Notes under the pieces: generated by a model | What the model was told of the DNA's origin: nothing | The model's input: the letters and a program-made list of their open reading frames with translations, nothing else | Database searches by the model: none | Part shown: one piece after another, positions 1 through 9,173 of the stretch | Layout: each line of letters starts with the position of its first letter | How positions within the stretch are numbered: position 1 is the stretch's first letter | Translations under genes and position numbers: made by a program | Source of the DNA: Aeromicrobium sp. Root472D3 | Lineage (GTDB): Bacteria; Actinomycetota; Actinomycetes; Propionibacteriales; Nocardioidaceae | Direction of reading: 5' to 3' | Assembly: GCF_001426485.1 (NCBI RefSeq) | Contig: NZ_LMET01000001.1 | Coordinates: 2,658,354-2,722,353, forward strand | DNA: 64,000 nucleotides

Positions 1-46
1 ACGGGCGGGCGTCCGCTCGCGCGTGGTCAGTGACAGAATCATCTCC

Positions 47-712
47 GTGGCAGCGCTGATGTTCTGGACCGGCACGATGGACGCCGGCAAGTCGACCCTC
101 GCGCTGCAGACCAACCACAACCACGCCGCCCGCGGTCGCGCCGGCATCATCTTCGTCAGCAACGACCGCACGGGCACGGCAGTGCTGACCAGCCGCCTCG
201 GCCTGTCGCACAGCGCGGTCGAGGTCGACGACGACTTCAGCTTCTGGACGTACGTCGTCGACGCCCTCACGCGGGGCACCAAGGTCGACTACCTGATCTG
301 CGACGAGGCCCAGTTCTACTCCCCCGCACAGGTGGAGCAGCTCGCGATGATCGTCGACGAGCTGCGCATCGACGTGTTCTGCTTCGGCATCCTCACCGAC
401 TTCCGCACCCGCCTGTTCCCCGGTGCCGCACGTCTGGTCGAGCTGGCCGACCGCACCGAGGTGCTGCAGGTGCAGGCGCTGTGCTGGTGCGGCCAGCGCG
501 CCACGCACAACGCCCGCACCGAGAACGGCGTCATGGTGACCGAGGGCGAGGTCGTCGTGGTCGGCGACGTCGAGGAGGCCGACTCGGTCGACGAGCCGCC
601 CGAGGTCGCGTACGAGGTGCTGTGCCGTCAGCACCACCGCCACGCGCTCACCGTGGCCCGGGCCCGCGCGACCGGTCGTCTGACCGAGCCCGAGCTGCTC
701 CCCTTCGACTGA
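47..712 (+). CDS. tdk: thymidine kinase (type II)
   Basis: Phosphorylates thymidine to dTMP in the nucleotide salvage pathway. The P-loop GTMDAGKS lies at residues 9-16 and the Walker B-like DEAQF at 86-90, both typical of the small cytosolic TK1-type enzymes. A C-terminal zinc-binding pattern is seen as CWC followed by CRQHH. At 221 residues the length fits the family. I chose the GTG at 47 because it gives the usual short lead before the P-loop strand; an ATG at 59 and a GTG at 23 are alternatives. It converges with the SDR gene across a strong hairpin. Confidence 0.93.
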   Translation: MAALMFWTGTMDAGKSTLALQTNHNHAARGRAGIIFVSNDRTGTAVLTSRLGLSHSAVEVDDDFSFWTYVVDALTRGTKVDYLICDEAQFYSPAQVEQLAMIVDELRIDVFCFGILTDFRTRLFPGAARLVELADRTEVLQVQALCWCGQRATHNARTENGVMVTEGEVVVVGDVEEADSVDEPPEVAYEVLCRQHHRHALTVARARATGRLTEPELLPFD

Positions 713-720
713 CGCGTGCC

Positions 721-783
721 CGCCGGGCCCGACGTCCCGGCAGACACGCGGCCGGCGTGTCGGCGAGGACGTCGGGCCCGGCG
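721..783. terminator. nested inverted repeat, bidirectional terminator
   Basis: A perfect 17-bp inverted repeat (CGCCGGGCCCGACGTCC at 721-737 and its complement at 767-783) encloses a second perfect 7-bp hairpin (743-749 with 755-761). It lies between the convergent tdk and SDR genes, as expected for a shared terminator. No T-run follows, which is common in high-GC actinobacteria. Confidence 0.75.
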
Positions 784-790
784 GCGTCGC

Positions 791-1456
791 TCAGTCCTCG
801 CTGATCTGCTGGCGGAAGGTGTCGCGCTTGTCGTGCAGGTTCCACAGGTGCTCGGCCAGGACGTCGGGGCCCTTCTCGTCGTCGCCCTCGATGATCTGCC
901 CGCCGATGATGAGCTGCGAGACGTGGATGCCCTCCTCGGCCAGCACCTCGTGCAGCAGCTCGACGTAGGCGGCCTGCCCCGCGAACGCGATCGACGTGCC
1001 CGTGACGTTGCGCCCCGGCTTGACCGCCGAGCCGCCGTTCACGAACAGGATCGTGCCCTTGTCCTCGCCGAGGAACCGCATGCCCGGCAGCACCTGGTGC
1101 ACCGCGGCGACGGGACCGTAGACCGAGAACTCGATGGGCCCGACCAGGTCGGCGGGCGTCGTCTCGAGCACGGGACGCATGAAGTCCTTCTGCGGCAGCG
1201 GGCTGTACTGCAGCACCTCGATGGGGCCGAGCGTCTCGGTCACCTGCTCGAGGGCCGCGGCGATCGAGGCCGGGTCGCGGACGTCGGCCGCGAAGCCCTG
1301 TGCCTGGACGCCCTCGGCCGACAGCTCGGCGGCGAGCGCGTCGAGCCGTCCCTGGTGTCGTGAGATGAGTCCGACGGCGAATCCCTCTGCGCCGAATCGA
1401 CGGGCGACAGCCGCGCCCAGTCCCTTGCCTGCTCCGATGATCGCGATGGTTGTCAT
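791..1456 (-). CDS. SDR-fold protein lacking the YxxxK active site
   Basis: A short-chain dehydrogenase/reductase-like Rossmann protein of 221 residues. The nucleotide-binding loop is present as GAGKGLG at residues 8-14 and a Ser sits at 143 in the usual beta-5 position. The catalytic Tyr and Lys are not there: the equivalent positions read Ala157 and Gln161 (AFAGQ), and the NNAG motif is replaced by LQYSP. It may bind NAD(P) without classical dehydrogenase chemistry. The ATG at 1456 starts directly at the Rossmann strand; an upstream in-frame start at 1492 would add a poor 12-residue leader. It stands alone, convergent with tdk, with the phosphodiesterase operon upstream. Confidence 0.8.
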   Translation of the reverse strand: MTTIAIIGAGKGLGAAVARRFGAEGFAVGLISRHQGRLDALAAELSAEGVQAQGFAADVRDPASIAAALEQVTETLGPIEVLQYSPLPQKDFMRPVLETTPADLVGPIEFSVYGPVAAVHQVLPGMRFLGEDKGTILFVNGGSAVKPGRNVTGTSIAFAGQAAYVELLHEVLAEEGIHVSQLIIGGQIIEGDDEKGPDVLAEHLWNLHDKRDTFRQQISED

Positions 1457-1494
1457 GGGCGTGGAGTACCCGATCGGACGGCGGGCATGCACGC

Positions 1495-2598
1495 TCAGGA
1501 GCCGACGAGCACCGGGATGCGCAGCTCGGGCTCGGTGATCGAGCCGTGGAAGCCCGTCATCTTCAGCTCGATCGCGAACTCGCGCGACGAGAACACCGCG
1601 AAGTCACCGAGCGAGGCCACCACGACGTCGCCGATGCGTCCGCCGACCCGCGGCGAGATCGGGCCGAACCAGTCCTCGAGGCCGTCGCGCGTGCGCACCT
1701 CGACCCGGTCGCCCAGCATCGTCCGCCAGCGGTCGGCGACCTCGTCGGCGGCACCGGGACGGGTGTAGAGATGACGGAAGCGCGCCTCGCCGGCCAGCAG
1801 GTCGACGTCGTCGAGCAGGCGCGGCTCGGTGTCGACGTCGAAGCGGTTCTCGAACGGCAGGTCGATCATGCCGTGGTCGGCTGTGACGACGAGCACCGTG
1901 TCGCGCGGCAGCTCGTCGCGCAGCTCGGCGAGCTCGGTGTCGATCGTCGTCAGCATCTCGCGCCACTCGCGCGACGTGCAGCCCTTGCCGTGGCCCGTGT
2001 GGTCGAGGCGCGACTCGTAGGCGTACGTGACCGAGCGCGGTGCCGACTCGATGACGTCGACGACGACGTCGAGGCGCTCGTAGACCGAGTTGATGCCGTG
2101 GAACGGCACGCCGCGCTGGCTGCAGACCGTGAGCCCCGTGCCCTCGAACTTCGCGTCGTTGACCGACGATGCCGAGATGCCCGCCTGCTGCAGGCGCTGC
2201 AGGACCGTCGGGATCGGTTGCCAGACGGCGGGGTCGAGCGGCTGGTCCCACTTGAGGGAGTTGAGCCGTCGGCCCGTCTCGGGCACGCGCGACGTGTAGC
2301 CGACGACGCCGTGCTGTCCGCCGCGGACGCCGGTGCCGAGCGAGGTCAGGCTCGTGACGGTCGTCGACGGCACGCCGCACACGACGTCGTCGACGTTGTG
2401 CAGCGACGACAGGAACGGTGCGGCGTCGGCGTGCTCGCGCAGCAGGTCGAGCCCCAGCCCGTCGACCAGGAACACGACGTAGCGGGGCGCGTCGGGCAGG
2501 CCCAGCGTGTTGTCGAAGCCGGTGGCTCCGAGGGCCGCGCCGACCGACGGCATGATCTGGTCGATCGTGCGGCGTCCGGCGAGGCCGGGCCCCGTCAC
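1495..2598 (-). CDS. alkaline phosphatase/phosphodiesterase family protein
   Basis: A metal-dependent phosphohydrolase of the type I phosphodiesterase/nucleotide pyrophosphatase superfamily, 367 residues. Seen in order are the first metal motif (FLVDGLGLDLL), the nucleophile region with Thr (PSTTVTSLTSLGTG), a metal-binding DHTGHGKG, TADHGM and a final GFHGSI, so the site looks complete. There is no clear signal peptide, so it is probably cytoplasmic. The GTG at 2598 overlaps the stop of the DUF5998 gene as GTGA, indicating translational coupling. It is the last gene of the acetyltransferase-DUF5998-phosphodiesterase operon, an arrangement I also associate with Streptomyces next to topoisomerase IV A. 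The substrate is unknown. Confidence 0.85.
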   Translation of the reverse strand: MTGPGLAGRRTIDQIMPSVGAALGATGFDNTLGLPDAPRYVVFLVDGLGLDLLREHADAAPFLSSLHNVDDVVCGVPSTTVTSLTSLGTGVRGGQHGVVGYTSRVPETGRRLNSLKWDQPLDPAVWQPIPTVLQRLQQAGISASSVNDAKFEGTGLTVCSQRGVPFHGINSVYERLDVVVDVIESAPRSVTYAYESRLDHTGHGKGCTSREWREMLTTIDTELAELRDELPRDTVLVVTADHGMIDLPFENRFDVDTEPRLLDDVDLLAGEARFRHLYTRPGAADEVADRWRTMLGDRVEVRTRDGLEDWFGPISPRVGGRIGDVVVASLGDFAVFSSREFAIELKMTGFHGSITEPELRIPVLVGS

Positions 2599-3161
2599 CC
2601 GATCCGTCCGCTCGTGGCCGCCGACAGGGTGCGGGCGAACGCGAGCAGACGCTCGACCGCGGTGCCGCCGTCGCCCGCGGCCGCCAGGCGCAGCGAGAAG
2701 TCGTCGCCCGTGACGCTGCCCGAGTAGCCGTGGTCGGCCTCGCACTCGGGGTCGGAGCAGCGGGCCGGCTCGAGCTCGACGCGCGACACGGCTCCCCAGC
2801 CGATCGTCAGGAGCGCCTCCTCGAGATTCTTCGACGTCGAGGTGACCATGCGCGTCACGACGACCGACCGCACCTGGCTGAGGGCGACGGCCTCGGACGT
2901 CGTCGACGTGTACGGCTTGGGCAGCAGGTCGTCGCCGGGGTGCTCGTCGGTGTGCACGAGGATCAGGCGGCTGGGCGTCAGGGCCAGCACCGTCATGTGC
3001 CGGCGGATCTCGTCGCGGTCGAACGTGGGCTCGTGGTGCAGCACGTACCCGTCGACGACCTCGTCGGCGAGCGCGTCGCGGAGGCCCGCCGCCACGATCT
3101 CGGGGTAGTAGCCGCTGCGGGAGACCTCGTCGAACAGCGAGGCCGTGTGGTCGGCAGTCAT
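2595..3161 (-). CDS. DUF5998 family protein
   Basis: A conserved actinobacterial protein of unknown function, 188 residues. Recognisable stretches are SRSGYYPEIVAAGL near the N-terminus, a central TVLALTPSRLILVHTDEH and the late LTIGWGAVSRVELEPARC with a CSDPECEADHGY segment that could bind metal. No signal peptide or membrane segment is visible. Its ATG shares one base with the stop of the upstream acetyltransferase (TGATG), and its own stop overlaps the phosphodiesterase start, so the three genes form a tightly coupled operon. Confidence 0.85.
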   Translation of the reverse strand: MTADHTASLFDEVSRSGYYPEIVAAGLRDALADEVVDGYVLHHEPTFDRDEIRRHMTVLALTPSRLILVHTDEHPGDDLLPKPYTSTTSEAVALSQVRSVVVTRMVTSTSKNLEEALLTIGWGAVSRVELEPARCSDPECEADHGYSGSVTGDDFSLRLAAAGDGGTAVERLLAFARTLSAATSGRIG

Positions 3162-5854
3162 CACGCGAGCGTATCCCCCGTGGCCGCGGGCTGGCTGAGG
3201 CGGCGCACGTACCACTCGCCGCGACGGTCGGCCGAGGGGATGACCTTGGCCCGGGCGCTCAGCACCGTGAAGCCGTCGGCGTGCACCGTGACGGGCTCGA
3301 GGTCGAGCTCGGCGATCTCGGGCAGGTCGTCCTTCATGGCCGCGAGGCGCACGATGATGTCCTGCAGCGCGTCGACGTCGACGCGTTCGGAGCCGCGGTA
3401 GCCGTAGAGCAGCGGCGCCGAGCGCAGGTTCTTGATCATGGCCTCGGCGTCGAGGTCGGTCAGCGGCGGGATGCCGTAGGCGCGGTCGTCGAGCAGCTCG
3501 CTCGGGGCGCCCGCGAGGCCGAAGGAGACGAGCGGGCCGAACAGCGGGTCCTCGCTGACGCTGAACGATACCGCGACGCCCTCGGGGGCCACGCGCTGCA
3601 CGAAGAACTTGGTGTCCTTGCGCATGCCCGTCCAGCCGGTCAGCTGGTCCCACGCGTCGCCCATCTCCTGGGCGTTCTGGATGCCGCGCCAGATGTGCGC
3701 GATGTCGGGCCGGCTGCGCAGGTGCTCGCTGCCGGCCTTCAGGACGACGTCCCAGCCGAGGGTCTCGCCGGCCGCGATCGCCTCGTCGCGGTCGTGCACG
3801 TTGATCCACGTCCAGATGTCGATGCCGTAGCAGGCCAGCAGGGCGTGCACCTGCTCGGTCGACAGGATCGCGCCGCGCGGCGCCTGGCGCAGCACGTCGC
3901 GCACCAGCGCGCGGGCGTCGCCCGTGCGGTGGTCGAGCGCGAGGTGGAACTCGCCGTGGTCGCGGGCGGCCCACTCGGAGTAGTTGACGACGCGGGCCAG
4001 CGCGCGGACGGCCGACTCGGGGGCGGCGTACGACGGCACCGAGCCGCGTCCGGCCGAGCCGCCGAGCAGGTCGGGCACCCGCAGCAGCACCGGCACGCCC
4101 TCGGTGCCGAGGAAGGTCGAGACGATCGGCTTGTCGGACTGCTCGCCGATCGCGGCGAGCACGTTGGCGACGTCCTCGCCGGACGTGTTGAGCGGCGGGA
4201 TGTAGACCGCGACGAGCGCATCGGTGTCGGGGCGCGCGATCGCGGCCTCGATGGCCTCCTCGAAGTCGTCGGCGTTGGCGTTGGCGCCGAGCGAGACGGG
4301 CTCGGTGACCTGCAGGCCGGCGGCCGACGCGGCGTCGGCGACGATCAGCGCCACGGCGTCGGAGTTGCCGACGATCGCGATGCGGTTGCCGCGCGGCAGC
4401 GGCTGGTGGGCCAGCAGCTGCGCGACGTCGAACATCTCGTCGAGGGTGTCGACCTGGATCACCCCGGCCTGGCGGAACATCGCGTCGACCGCCGACTGGG
4501 GCGCCGAGGTGCGCGCGACGGTGTGCCCGACCGGGACGCCCTGCGTCGAGCGCCCCGACTTGACCGCGACGATCGGCTTGGTGGCGGACACGCGGCGCGC
4601 GATGCGCGAGAACTTGCGGGGGTTTCCGATCGACTCCAGGTACAGCAGGATGACCTCGGTCGAGTCGTCCTCCTGCCAGTACTGCAGCAGGTCGTTGCCC
4701 GACACGTCGGCGCGGTTGCCGGCCGACACGAACGTCGAGAGGCCCAGCCCGCGTCGCGACACCGACTCGAGGATCGCGGTGCCGAGCGCCCCGGACTGGC
4801 AGAAGAAGCCGACGCGACCCTGCGGGGGCATGCTCGGCGACAGCGAGGCGTTGAGCTGCAGGTCGGGCGCGGTGTTGATGATGCCGAGGCAGTTGGGGCC
4901 GATGAGGCGCAGGCCGTACGACCGGCTGAGCCCGAGCAGTGCGCGCTGCCGCTGGCGCCCCTCGGGGCCCTCCTCGGCGAAGCCCGCCGAGATCACGACG
5001 AGACCGTGGACGCCCTTGGCGGCGCAGTCGAGCACGACGTCGTTGACCGACTCGGCCGGCACGACGACGATCGCGACGTCGACCTCGCCGGGGATGTCCT
5101 GCACCCGTTTGTAGGCCGGGAGCCCCGAGACCGCCTCGGCGTTGGAGTTGACGGCGTAGACGCTGCCGCCGAAGTCGCCCAGCACGAGGTTGCGCACCAT
5201 GGCCTGGCCGATCGAGTCCTGACGCCGGCTCGCGCCGATCACGGCGATGCTGCGGGCCTTGAAGATGCGCTCGATCGAGGCGGCCTCGGCACGCTGCTCG
5301 CGGGCCTGCATCACGCCGATCGCGACGTCGGTCGACTCGATCTGGAACGTCAGGCGCTGCACGCCGTCCTCGATCGCGCCCTCGATCTGGTAGCCCATCT
5401 CGCGGAACACCTGCTGCATGCGGGCGTTGGACGGCAGGACGTCGGCGACGAAACGCCGGATGCCGCGCTCGCGCCCGGCCTGGGCGAGGTGCTCGAGCAG
5501 CAGCTGGCCGACCCCGCGCCCCTGCTGCGCGTCCTCGACGAGGAAGGCGACCTCGGCCTCGTCGTCGCTGACGGCGTCGTAGCGCCCGACGCCGATGATC
5601 GTGGCGTGGAGCGTCACGACGAACGCGACGCGACGGTCGTGGTCGACCGTCGTGAACCGCTTGACGTCGCGGTCGGACAGCGTCGGGTACGGCGCGAAGA
5701 AGCGGAAGTACTTGGACTCGTCGGAGACGCGGGCGTAGAACTCGATGAACCGGTCGGCGTCGTCCTCGTGGATGGGCCGCAGCTGGGCGACCCGGCCGTC
5801 CTTGAGCAGGACGTCGGCCTCCCAGTGCTCGAACGAGCTCGCCTGACTGGTCAC
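3161..5854 (-). CDS. GNAT / ADP-forming acyl-CoA synthetase fusion (Pat-like)
   Basis: Likely a protein lysine acetyltransferase of the Pat type, 897 residues. An N-terminal GNAT domain (about residues 15-170) carries the acetyl-CoA loop QQGRGVGQLL. It is followed by a CoA-binding Rossmann domain (from about 195, AVIGASRR), succinyl-CoA-ligase-like domains (IGPNCLGI, FFCQSGALG, IVGNSDA) and an ATP-grasp-like C-terminus (about 660-890). Salmonella Pat carries the GNAT domain at the C-terminus; here it is at the N-terminus. The gene heads the three-gene operon and is divergent from the topoisomerase IV A gene over a 119-bp gap that must hold both promoters. Confidence 0.87.
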   Translation of the reverse strand: MTSQASSFEHWEADVLLKDGRVAQLRPIHEDDADRFIEFYARVSDESKYFRFFAPYPTLSDRDVKRFTTVDHDRRVAFVVTLHATIIGVGRYDAVSDDEAEVAFLVEDAQQGRGVGQLLLEHLAQAGRERGIRRFVADVLPSNARMQQVFREMGYQIEGAIEDGVQRLTFQIESTDVAIGVMQAREQRAEAASIERIFKARSIAVIGASRRQDSIGQAMVRNLVLGDFGGSVYAVNSNAEAVSGLPAYKRVQDIPGEVDVAIVVVPAESVNDVVLDCAAKGVHGLVVISAGFAEEGPEGRQRQRALLGLSRSYGLRLIGPNCLGIINTAPDLQLNASLSPSMPPQGRVGFFCQSGALGTAILESVSRRGLGLSTFVSAGNRADVSGNDLLQYWQEDDSTEVILLYLESIGNPRKFSRIARRVSATKPIVAVKSGRSTQGVPVGHTVARTSAPQSAVDAMFRQAGVIQVDTLDEMFDVAQLLAHQPLPRGNRIAIVGNSDAVALIVADAASAAGLQVTEPVSLGANANADDFEEAIEAAIARPDTDALVAVYIPPLNTSGEDVANVLAAIGEQSDKPIVSTFLGTEGVPVLLRVPDLLGGSAGRGSVPSYAAPESAVRALARVVNYSEWAARDHGEFHLALDHRTGDARALVRDVLRQAPRGAILSTEQVHALLACYGIDIWTWINVHDRDEAIAAGETLGWDVVLKAGSEHLRSRPDIAHIWRGIQNAQEMGDAWDQLTGWTGMRKDTKFFVQRVAPEGVAVSFSVSEDPLFGPLVSFGLAGAPSELLDDRAYGIPPLTDLDAEAMIKNLRSAPLLYGYRGSERVDVDALQDIIVRLAAMKDDLPEIAELDLEPVTVHADGFTVLSARAKVIPSADRRGEWYVRRLSQPAATGDTLA

Positions 5855-5973
5855 GTCCCCAACCTATCGGGTCCGGCCCCGGCGTGGCGGTGGTGCCCGG
5901 CGCGCGCCGACCCGTCAAAATGGGTCGGCGGCACCCGCACGCCCACGCCCCTGGCACGACTGGAGAGGACGGC

Positions 5974-8454
5974 ATGGCCCGCAGCAGCAAGCCGGCACCC
6001 GAGGAGGACTTCGAGGAGCACATCCTCGACACCGACGTCGGCGACGAGATGCGATCGAGCTTCCTCGAGTACGCGTACTCCGTCATCTACTCGCGCGCCC
6101 TGCCCGACGCCCGCGACGGGCTCAAGCCCGTCCAGCGCCGCCTCCTGCACACCATGGACGACATGGGGCTGCGGTCCGACCGCGGGCACGTCAAGAGCGC
6201 CCGCCCCGTCGGCGAGACCATGGGCCGCTTCCACCCCCACGGCGACAGCTCGATCTACGACGCGCTCGTGCGGCTCGTCCAGCCCTGGTCGCTGCGCCTG
6301 CCGCTGGCCGACGGGCACGGCAACTTCGGCTCGCAGGACGACCCTCCCGCCGCGATGCGATACACCGAGATCCGCATGGACGCCGCCGCCGAGGCGATGA
6401 CGGCCTCGATCACCGAGGACACCGTCGACTTCCGGCCCAACTACGACGGTCGCGAGCTCGAGCCCGTCGTGCTGCCGGCGGCGCTGCCGAACCTGCTGGT
6501 CAACGGGGCCAGCGGCATCGCGGTCGGCATGGCGACCAACATCGCGCCGCACAACCTCGTCGAGGTCGTGCAGGCCCTGCGTCACCTGATCGCGTTCCCG
6601 AAGGCCGATCTCGACGACCTGATGCGCTTCGTGCCGGGCCCCGACCTGCCGACCGGCGGCAAGATCGTGGGCCTCGACGGCATCCGCGACGCGTACGCGA
6701 CCGGCAACGGCTCGTTCCGCATGCGCGCCTCGACCCGCATCGAGAACGTGACGCCCCGCAAGAAGGGCATCGTCGTCACCGAGCTGCCCTACAACGTCGG
6801 CCCCGAGAAGGTCATCGAGGCGATCAAGAAGCTCGTGCAGGCCAAGAAGCTGCAGGGCATCTCCGACATCACCAACCTGACCGACCGCCACAAGGGCCTG
6901 CACCTGGTCATCGAGGTCAAGAACGGCTTCATCCCCGAGACCGTCCTCGCGCAGCTGTTCAAGAGCACCCCGATGGAGAGCTCGTTCGGCATCAACGCCG
7001 TCGCGCTGGTCGACGGCCAGCCCCGCACCCTGGGCCTCAAGCAGATGCTCGAGGTCTACCTCGAGCACCGCATCGTGGTGGTCCGTCGACGCACGGCGTT
7101 CCGTCGCGGCAAGGCCGCCGACCGGCTGCACCTGCTCGACGGCCTGCTGCTCGCCCTGGTCGACATCGACGAGGTCATCCAGCTGATCCGCAGCAGCGAC
7201 GACCGGGCCGCCGCGCAGGAGCGGCTGATGTCGGTGTTCGACCTCAGCGAGGCGCAGTCCGACTACATCCTCAACCGGACCCTCGGCAGCCTGACCCGGC
7301 TGTCGCGCATCGACATCGAGAAGGAGGCCGAGGACCTGCGCCGGACGATCGAGCAGCTCGACGCGATCCTCGGCGACGAGCAGGTGCTGCGCGGGGTCGT
7401 CGGCGACGAGCTCGGCGAGATGGCCCGGACGTTCGGCACGCCGCGGCGCACCGTGCTGCTGGAGTCGTCGGGGCAGACCGCGACGTCCGCAGCTCCCCTC
7501 GAGGTGCCCGACGACCCGTGCTGGGTGCTGATGTCGGCCACGGGCCTGCTGGCCCGCACCTCCGACGACTCGCCGATCGGCGCGGTCGACCGCCGCGTCA
7601 AGCACGACACGATCGTCTCGGCGGTCCGCAGCACGGCCCGCGGCGAGGTGGGCATCGTGACGGCCGACGGCAGCGTCCGCCGCATCAGCGTGCTGGAGCT
7701 GCCCGCGCTGCCGCCGGGGGCCCACTCGCCGCACCTGCAGGGCGGTCTGCCGATCACCGAGATCGTCCCGCTCGACTCCCCCGCCCTGGCGCTCATGACG
7801 TTCGACGAGGACGGCCCCGGCATCGCGCTGGGCACCCGGCAGGGCGTCGTCAAGCGGGTGCGGCCCGATCACCTCGGCCGCGACCGCTGGGAGCTGATCT
7901 CGCTCGCCGACGGCGACGCGCTGGTCGGCGCGGTTCCCCTGGCCACCGGCGACGAGCAGCTCGTCTTCGTCACGTCCGACGCCCAGCTGCTGTACTTCTC
8001 CGCCTCCCTCGTGCGGCCCCAGGGCCGCTCCGGCGGCGGCGTCGCGGGCATCAAGCTCGCGGCGGGCCAGTCCGCCGTGTTCTTCGGTGCCGTCGCCGAC
8101 GTCGACGCCGCCCACGTCGTGACGGTCGCGGGCTCCAGCAGCGCGCTGCCCGGCACGCAGACGGGTGCCGTCAAGGTCAGCCCGATGTCGATCTACCCGC
8201 CCAAGGGTCGTGCCACGGGCGGCGTCCGCTGCCAGCGGCTGCTCAAGGGCGAGGACGGCCTGCTGCTGGCCTGGGTCGGCGACGGGGTCCCGATGGCGTC
8301 GGCCACCAGCGGCACCGCGGTCGACCTGCCCGCCGTCAGCGACCGACGCGACGGCTCGGGCGTCCCCGTGGCCCAGCCGATCGCCGCCGTCGCGGGCCCC
8401 CCGTCGGCCCATCTCGGAGTCGACGCCGCACCCGCCGACGTCGTGGGAGACTGA
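5974..8454 (+). CDS. parC: DNA topoisomerase IV subunit A (GyrA/ParC family)
   Basis: The DNA-cleaving subunit of a type IIA topoisomerase that would decatenate chromosomes together with the ParE encoded at about 14-15.8 kb. The breakage-reunion domain covers about residues 20-480, with the catalytic tyrosine at 130 in [10 protein letters not shown]. The C-terminal domain (about 500-800) has degenerate beta-pinwheel repeats. Its 826 residues and separation from a linked gyrB favour ParC over GyrA. The ATG at 5974 follows a GGAGAGG ribosome site. In Streptomyces coelicolor parC, parE and hrdB are also close together. Only four bases separate its stop from the lipoprotein start. Confidence 0.9.
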   Translation: MARSSKPAPEEDFEEHILDTDVGDEMRSSFLEYAYSVIYSRALPDARDGLKPVQRRLLHTMDDMGLRSDRGHVKSARPVGETMGRFHPHGDSSIYDALVRLVQPWSLRLPLADGHGNFGSQDDPPAAMRYTEIRMDAAAEAMTASITEDTVDFRPNYDGRELEPVVLPAALPNLLVNGASGIAVGMATNIAPHNLVEVVQALRHLIAFPKADLDDLMRFVPGPDLPTGGKIVGLDGIRDAYATGNGSFRMRASTRIENVTPRKKGIVVTELPYNVGPEKVIEAIKKLVQAKKLQGISDITNLTDRHKGLHLVIEVKNGFIPETVLAQLFKSTPMESSFGINAVALVDGQPRTLGLKQMLEVYLEHRIVVVRRRTAFRRGKAADRLHLLDGLLLALVDIDEVIQLIRSSDDRAAAQERLMSVFDLSEAQSDYILNRTLGSLTRLSRIDIEKEAEDLRRTIEQLDAILGDEQVLRGVVGDELGEMARTFGTPRRTVLLESSGQTATSAAPLEVPDDPCWVLMSATGLLARTSDDSPIGAVDRRVKHDTIVSAVRSTARGEVGIVTADGSVRRISVLELPALPPGAHSPHLQGGLPITEIVPLDSPALALMTFDEDGPGIALGTRQGVVKRVRPDHLGRDRWELISLADGDALVGAVPLATGDEQLVFVTSDAQLLYFSASLVRPQGRSGGGVAGIKLAAGQSAVFFGAVADVDAAHVVTVAGSSSALPGTQTGAVKVSPMSIYPPKGRATGGVRCQRLLKGEDGLLLAWVGDGVPMASATSGTAVDLPAVSDRRDGSGVPVAQPIAAVAGPPSAHLGVDAAPADVVGD

Positions 8455-8458
8455 GCCC

Positions 8459-9166
8459 GTGCGCACCCGACACCTGCTCCCCGCCCTGCTCGCCGCCGGT
8501 CTGCTGCTCAGCGGCTGCACCGGCTCGTCCGACTCCTCGGACGGCTCCGACGGAGGCGGGGGCGGCGACCTCGCGACCCGCCTCGCCGACGCCAAGACGA
8601 CGCTCGACACCGCCGAGACCATCGACATCTCGCTGTCGACCAAGAGCGTGCCCGACGGCGTCACGGGCCTGCTCTCGGCCACGGGCAAGGGCAACCACTC
8701 CCCCGCGTTCGAGGGCAAGGTCACGGTCGTGACGGGCGGCGCCAGCCTCGGCGCCGACGTCGTCGCGACGGGTGGCACGGTCTACGCCAAGACCGGCTTC
8801 ACGCCCGACTTCGCGCCGATCGACCCGGCCGACCTTAAGGCGCCCGACCCGGCCGCGCTGCTGCAGGTCGACGGCGGCATCACCTCGATCCTCACGAGCA
8901 CCGAGGACCTCGCCGAGGACGGCCAGTCCCGCGACGGCCAGGACGTGCTGACGTCGATCAAGGGCACCCTGCCCGGCAGCGTCGTCGCGACGATCATCCC
9001 GTCGGCCGCGGCCGACCAGGACTTCGCCGTGACGTACCGCCTCGACGACGACGACCAGCTGCGCGACGCGACGATCAGCGGACCGTTCTACCCCGGCGGC
9101 GACAAGGTCACCTACACCGTGTCGCTCGAGACGTCCGACACCCCCGTGACGATTACCGCTCCCTGA
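8459..9166 (+). CDS. LprG-like lipoprotein (LppX_LprAFG family)
   Basis: A secreted lipoprotein of 235 residues. A signal peptide ends in the lipobox LLSGC with the lipidated Cys at residue 20, followed by a Ser/Gly/Asp linker and an LppX_LprAFG-type domain. In mycobacteria LprG carries triacylated lipids or glycolipids in a hydrophobic cavity and works with the exporter P55, encoded next to it. Here a 14-TM MFS gene follows seven bases downstream, which strongly supports the same pairing. The GTG at 8459 is the start that gives a proper signal peptide. Confidence 0.82.
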   Translation: MRTRHLLPALLAAGLLLSGCTGSSDSSDGSDGGGGGDLATRLADAKTTLDTAETIDISLSTKSVPDGVTGLLSATGKGNHSPAFEGKVTVVTGGASLGADVVATGGTVYAKTGFTPDFAPIDPADLKAPDPAALLQVDGGITSILTSTEDLAEDGQSRDGQDVLTSIKGTLPGSVVATIIPSAAADQDFAVTYRLDDDDQLRDATISGPFYPGGDKVTYTVSLETSDTPVTITAP

Positions 9167-9173
9167 CCGCGAC

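Noticed and set aside
5974-8454. Calling the type IIA A subunit GyrA
   Set aside because: The short C-terminal domain, the lack of a neighbouring gyrB and the Streptomyces-like context favour ParC.
5851-8778. Long open frame antisense to the topoisomerase IV A gene
   Set aside because: Its Arg/Gly/Asp-rich, low-complexity composition is that of a GC-rich antisense frame, while the plus strand encodes a complete ParC.
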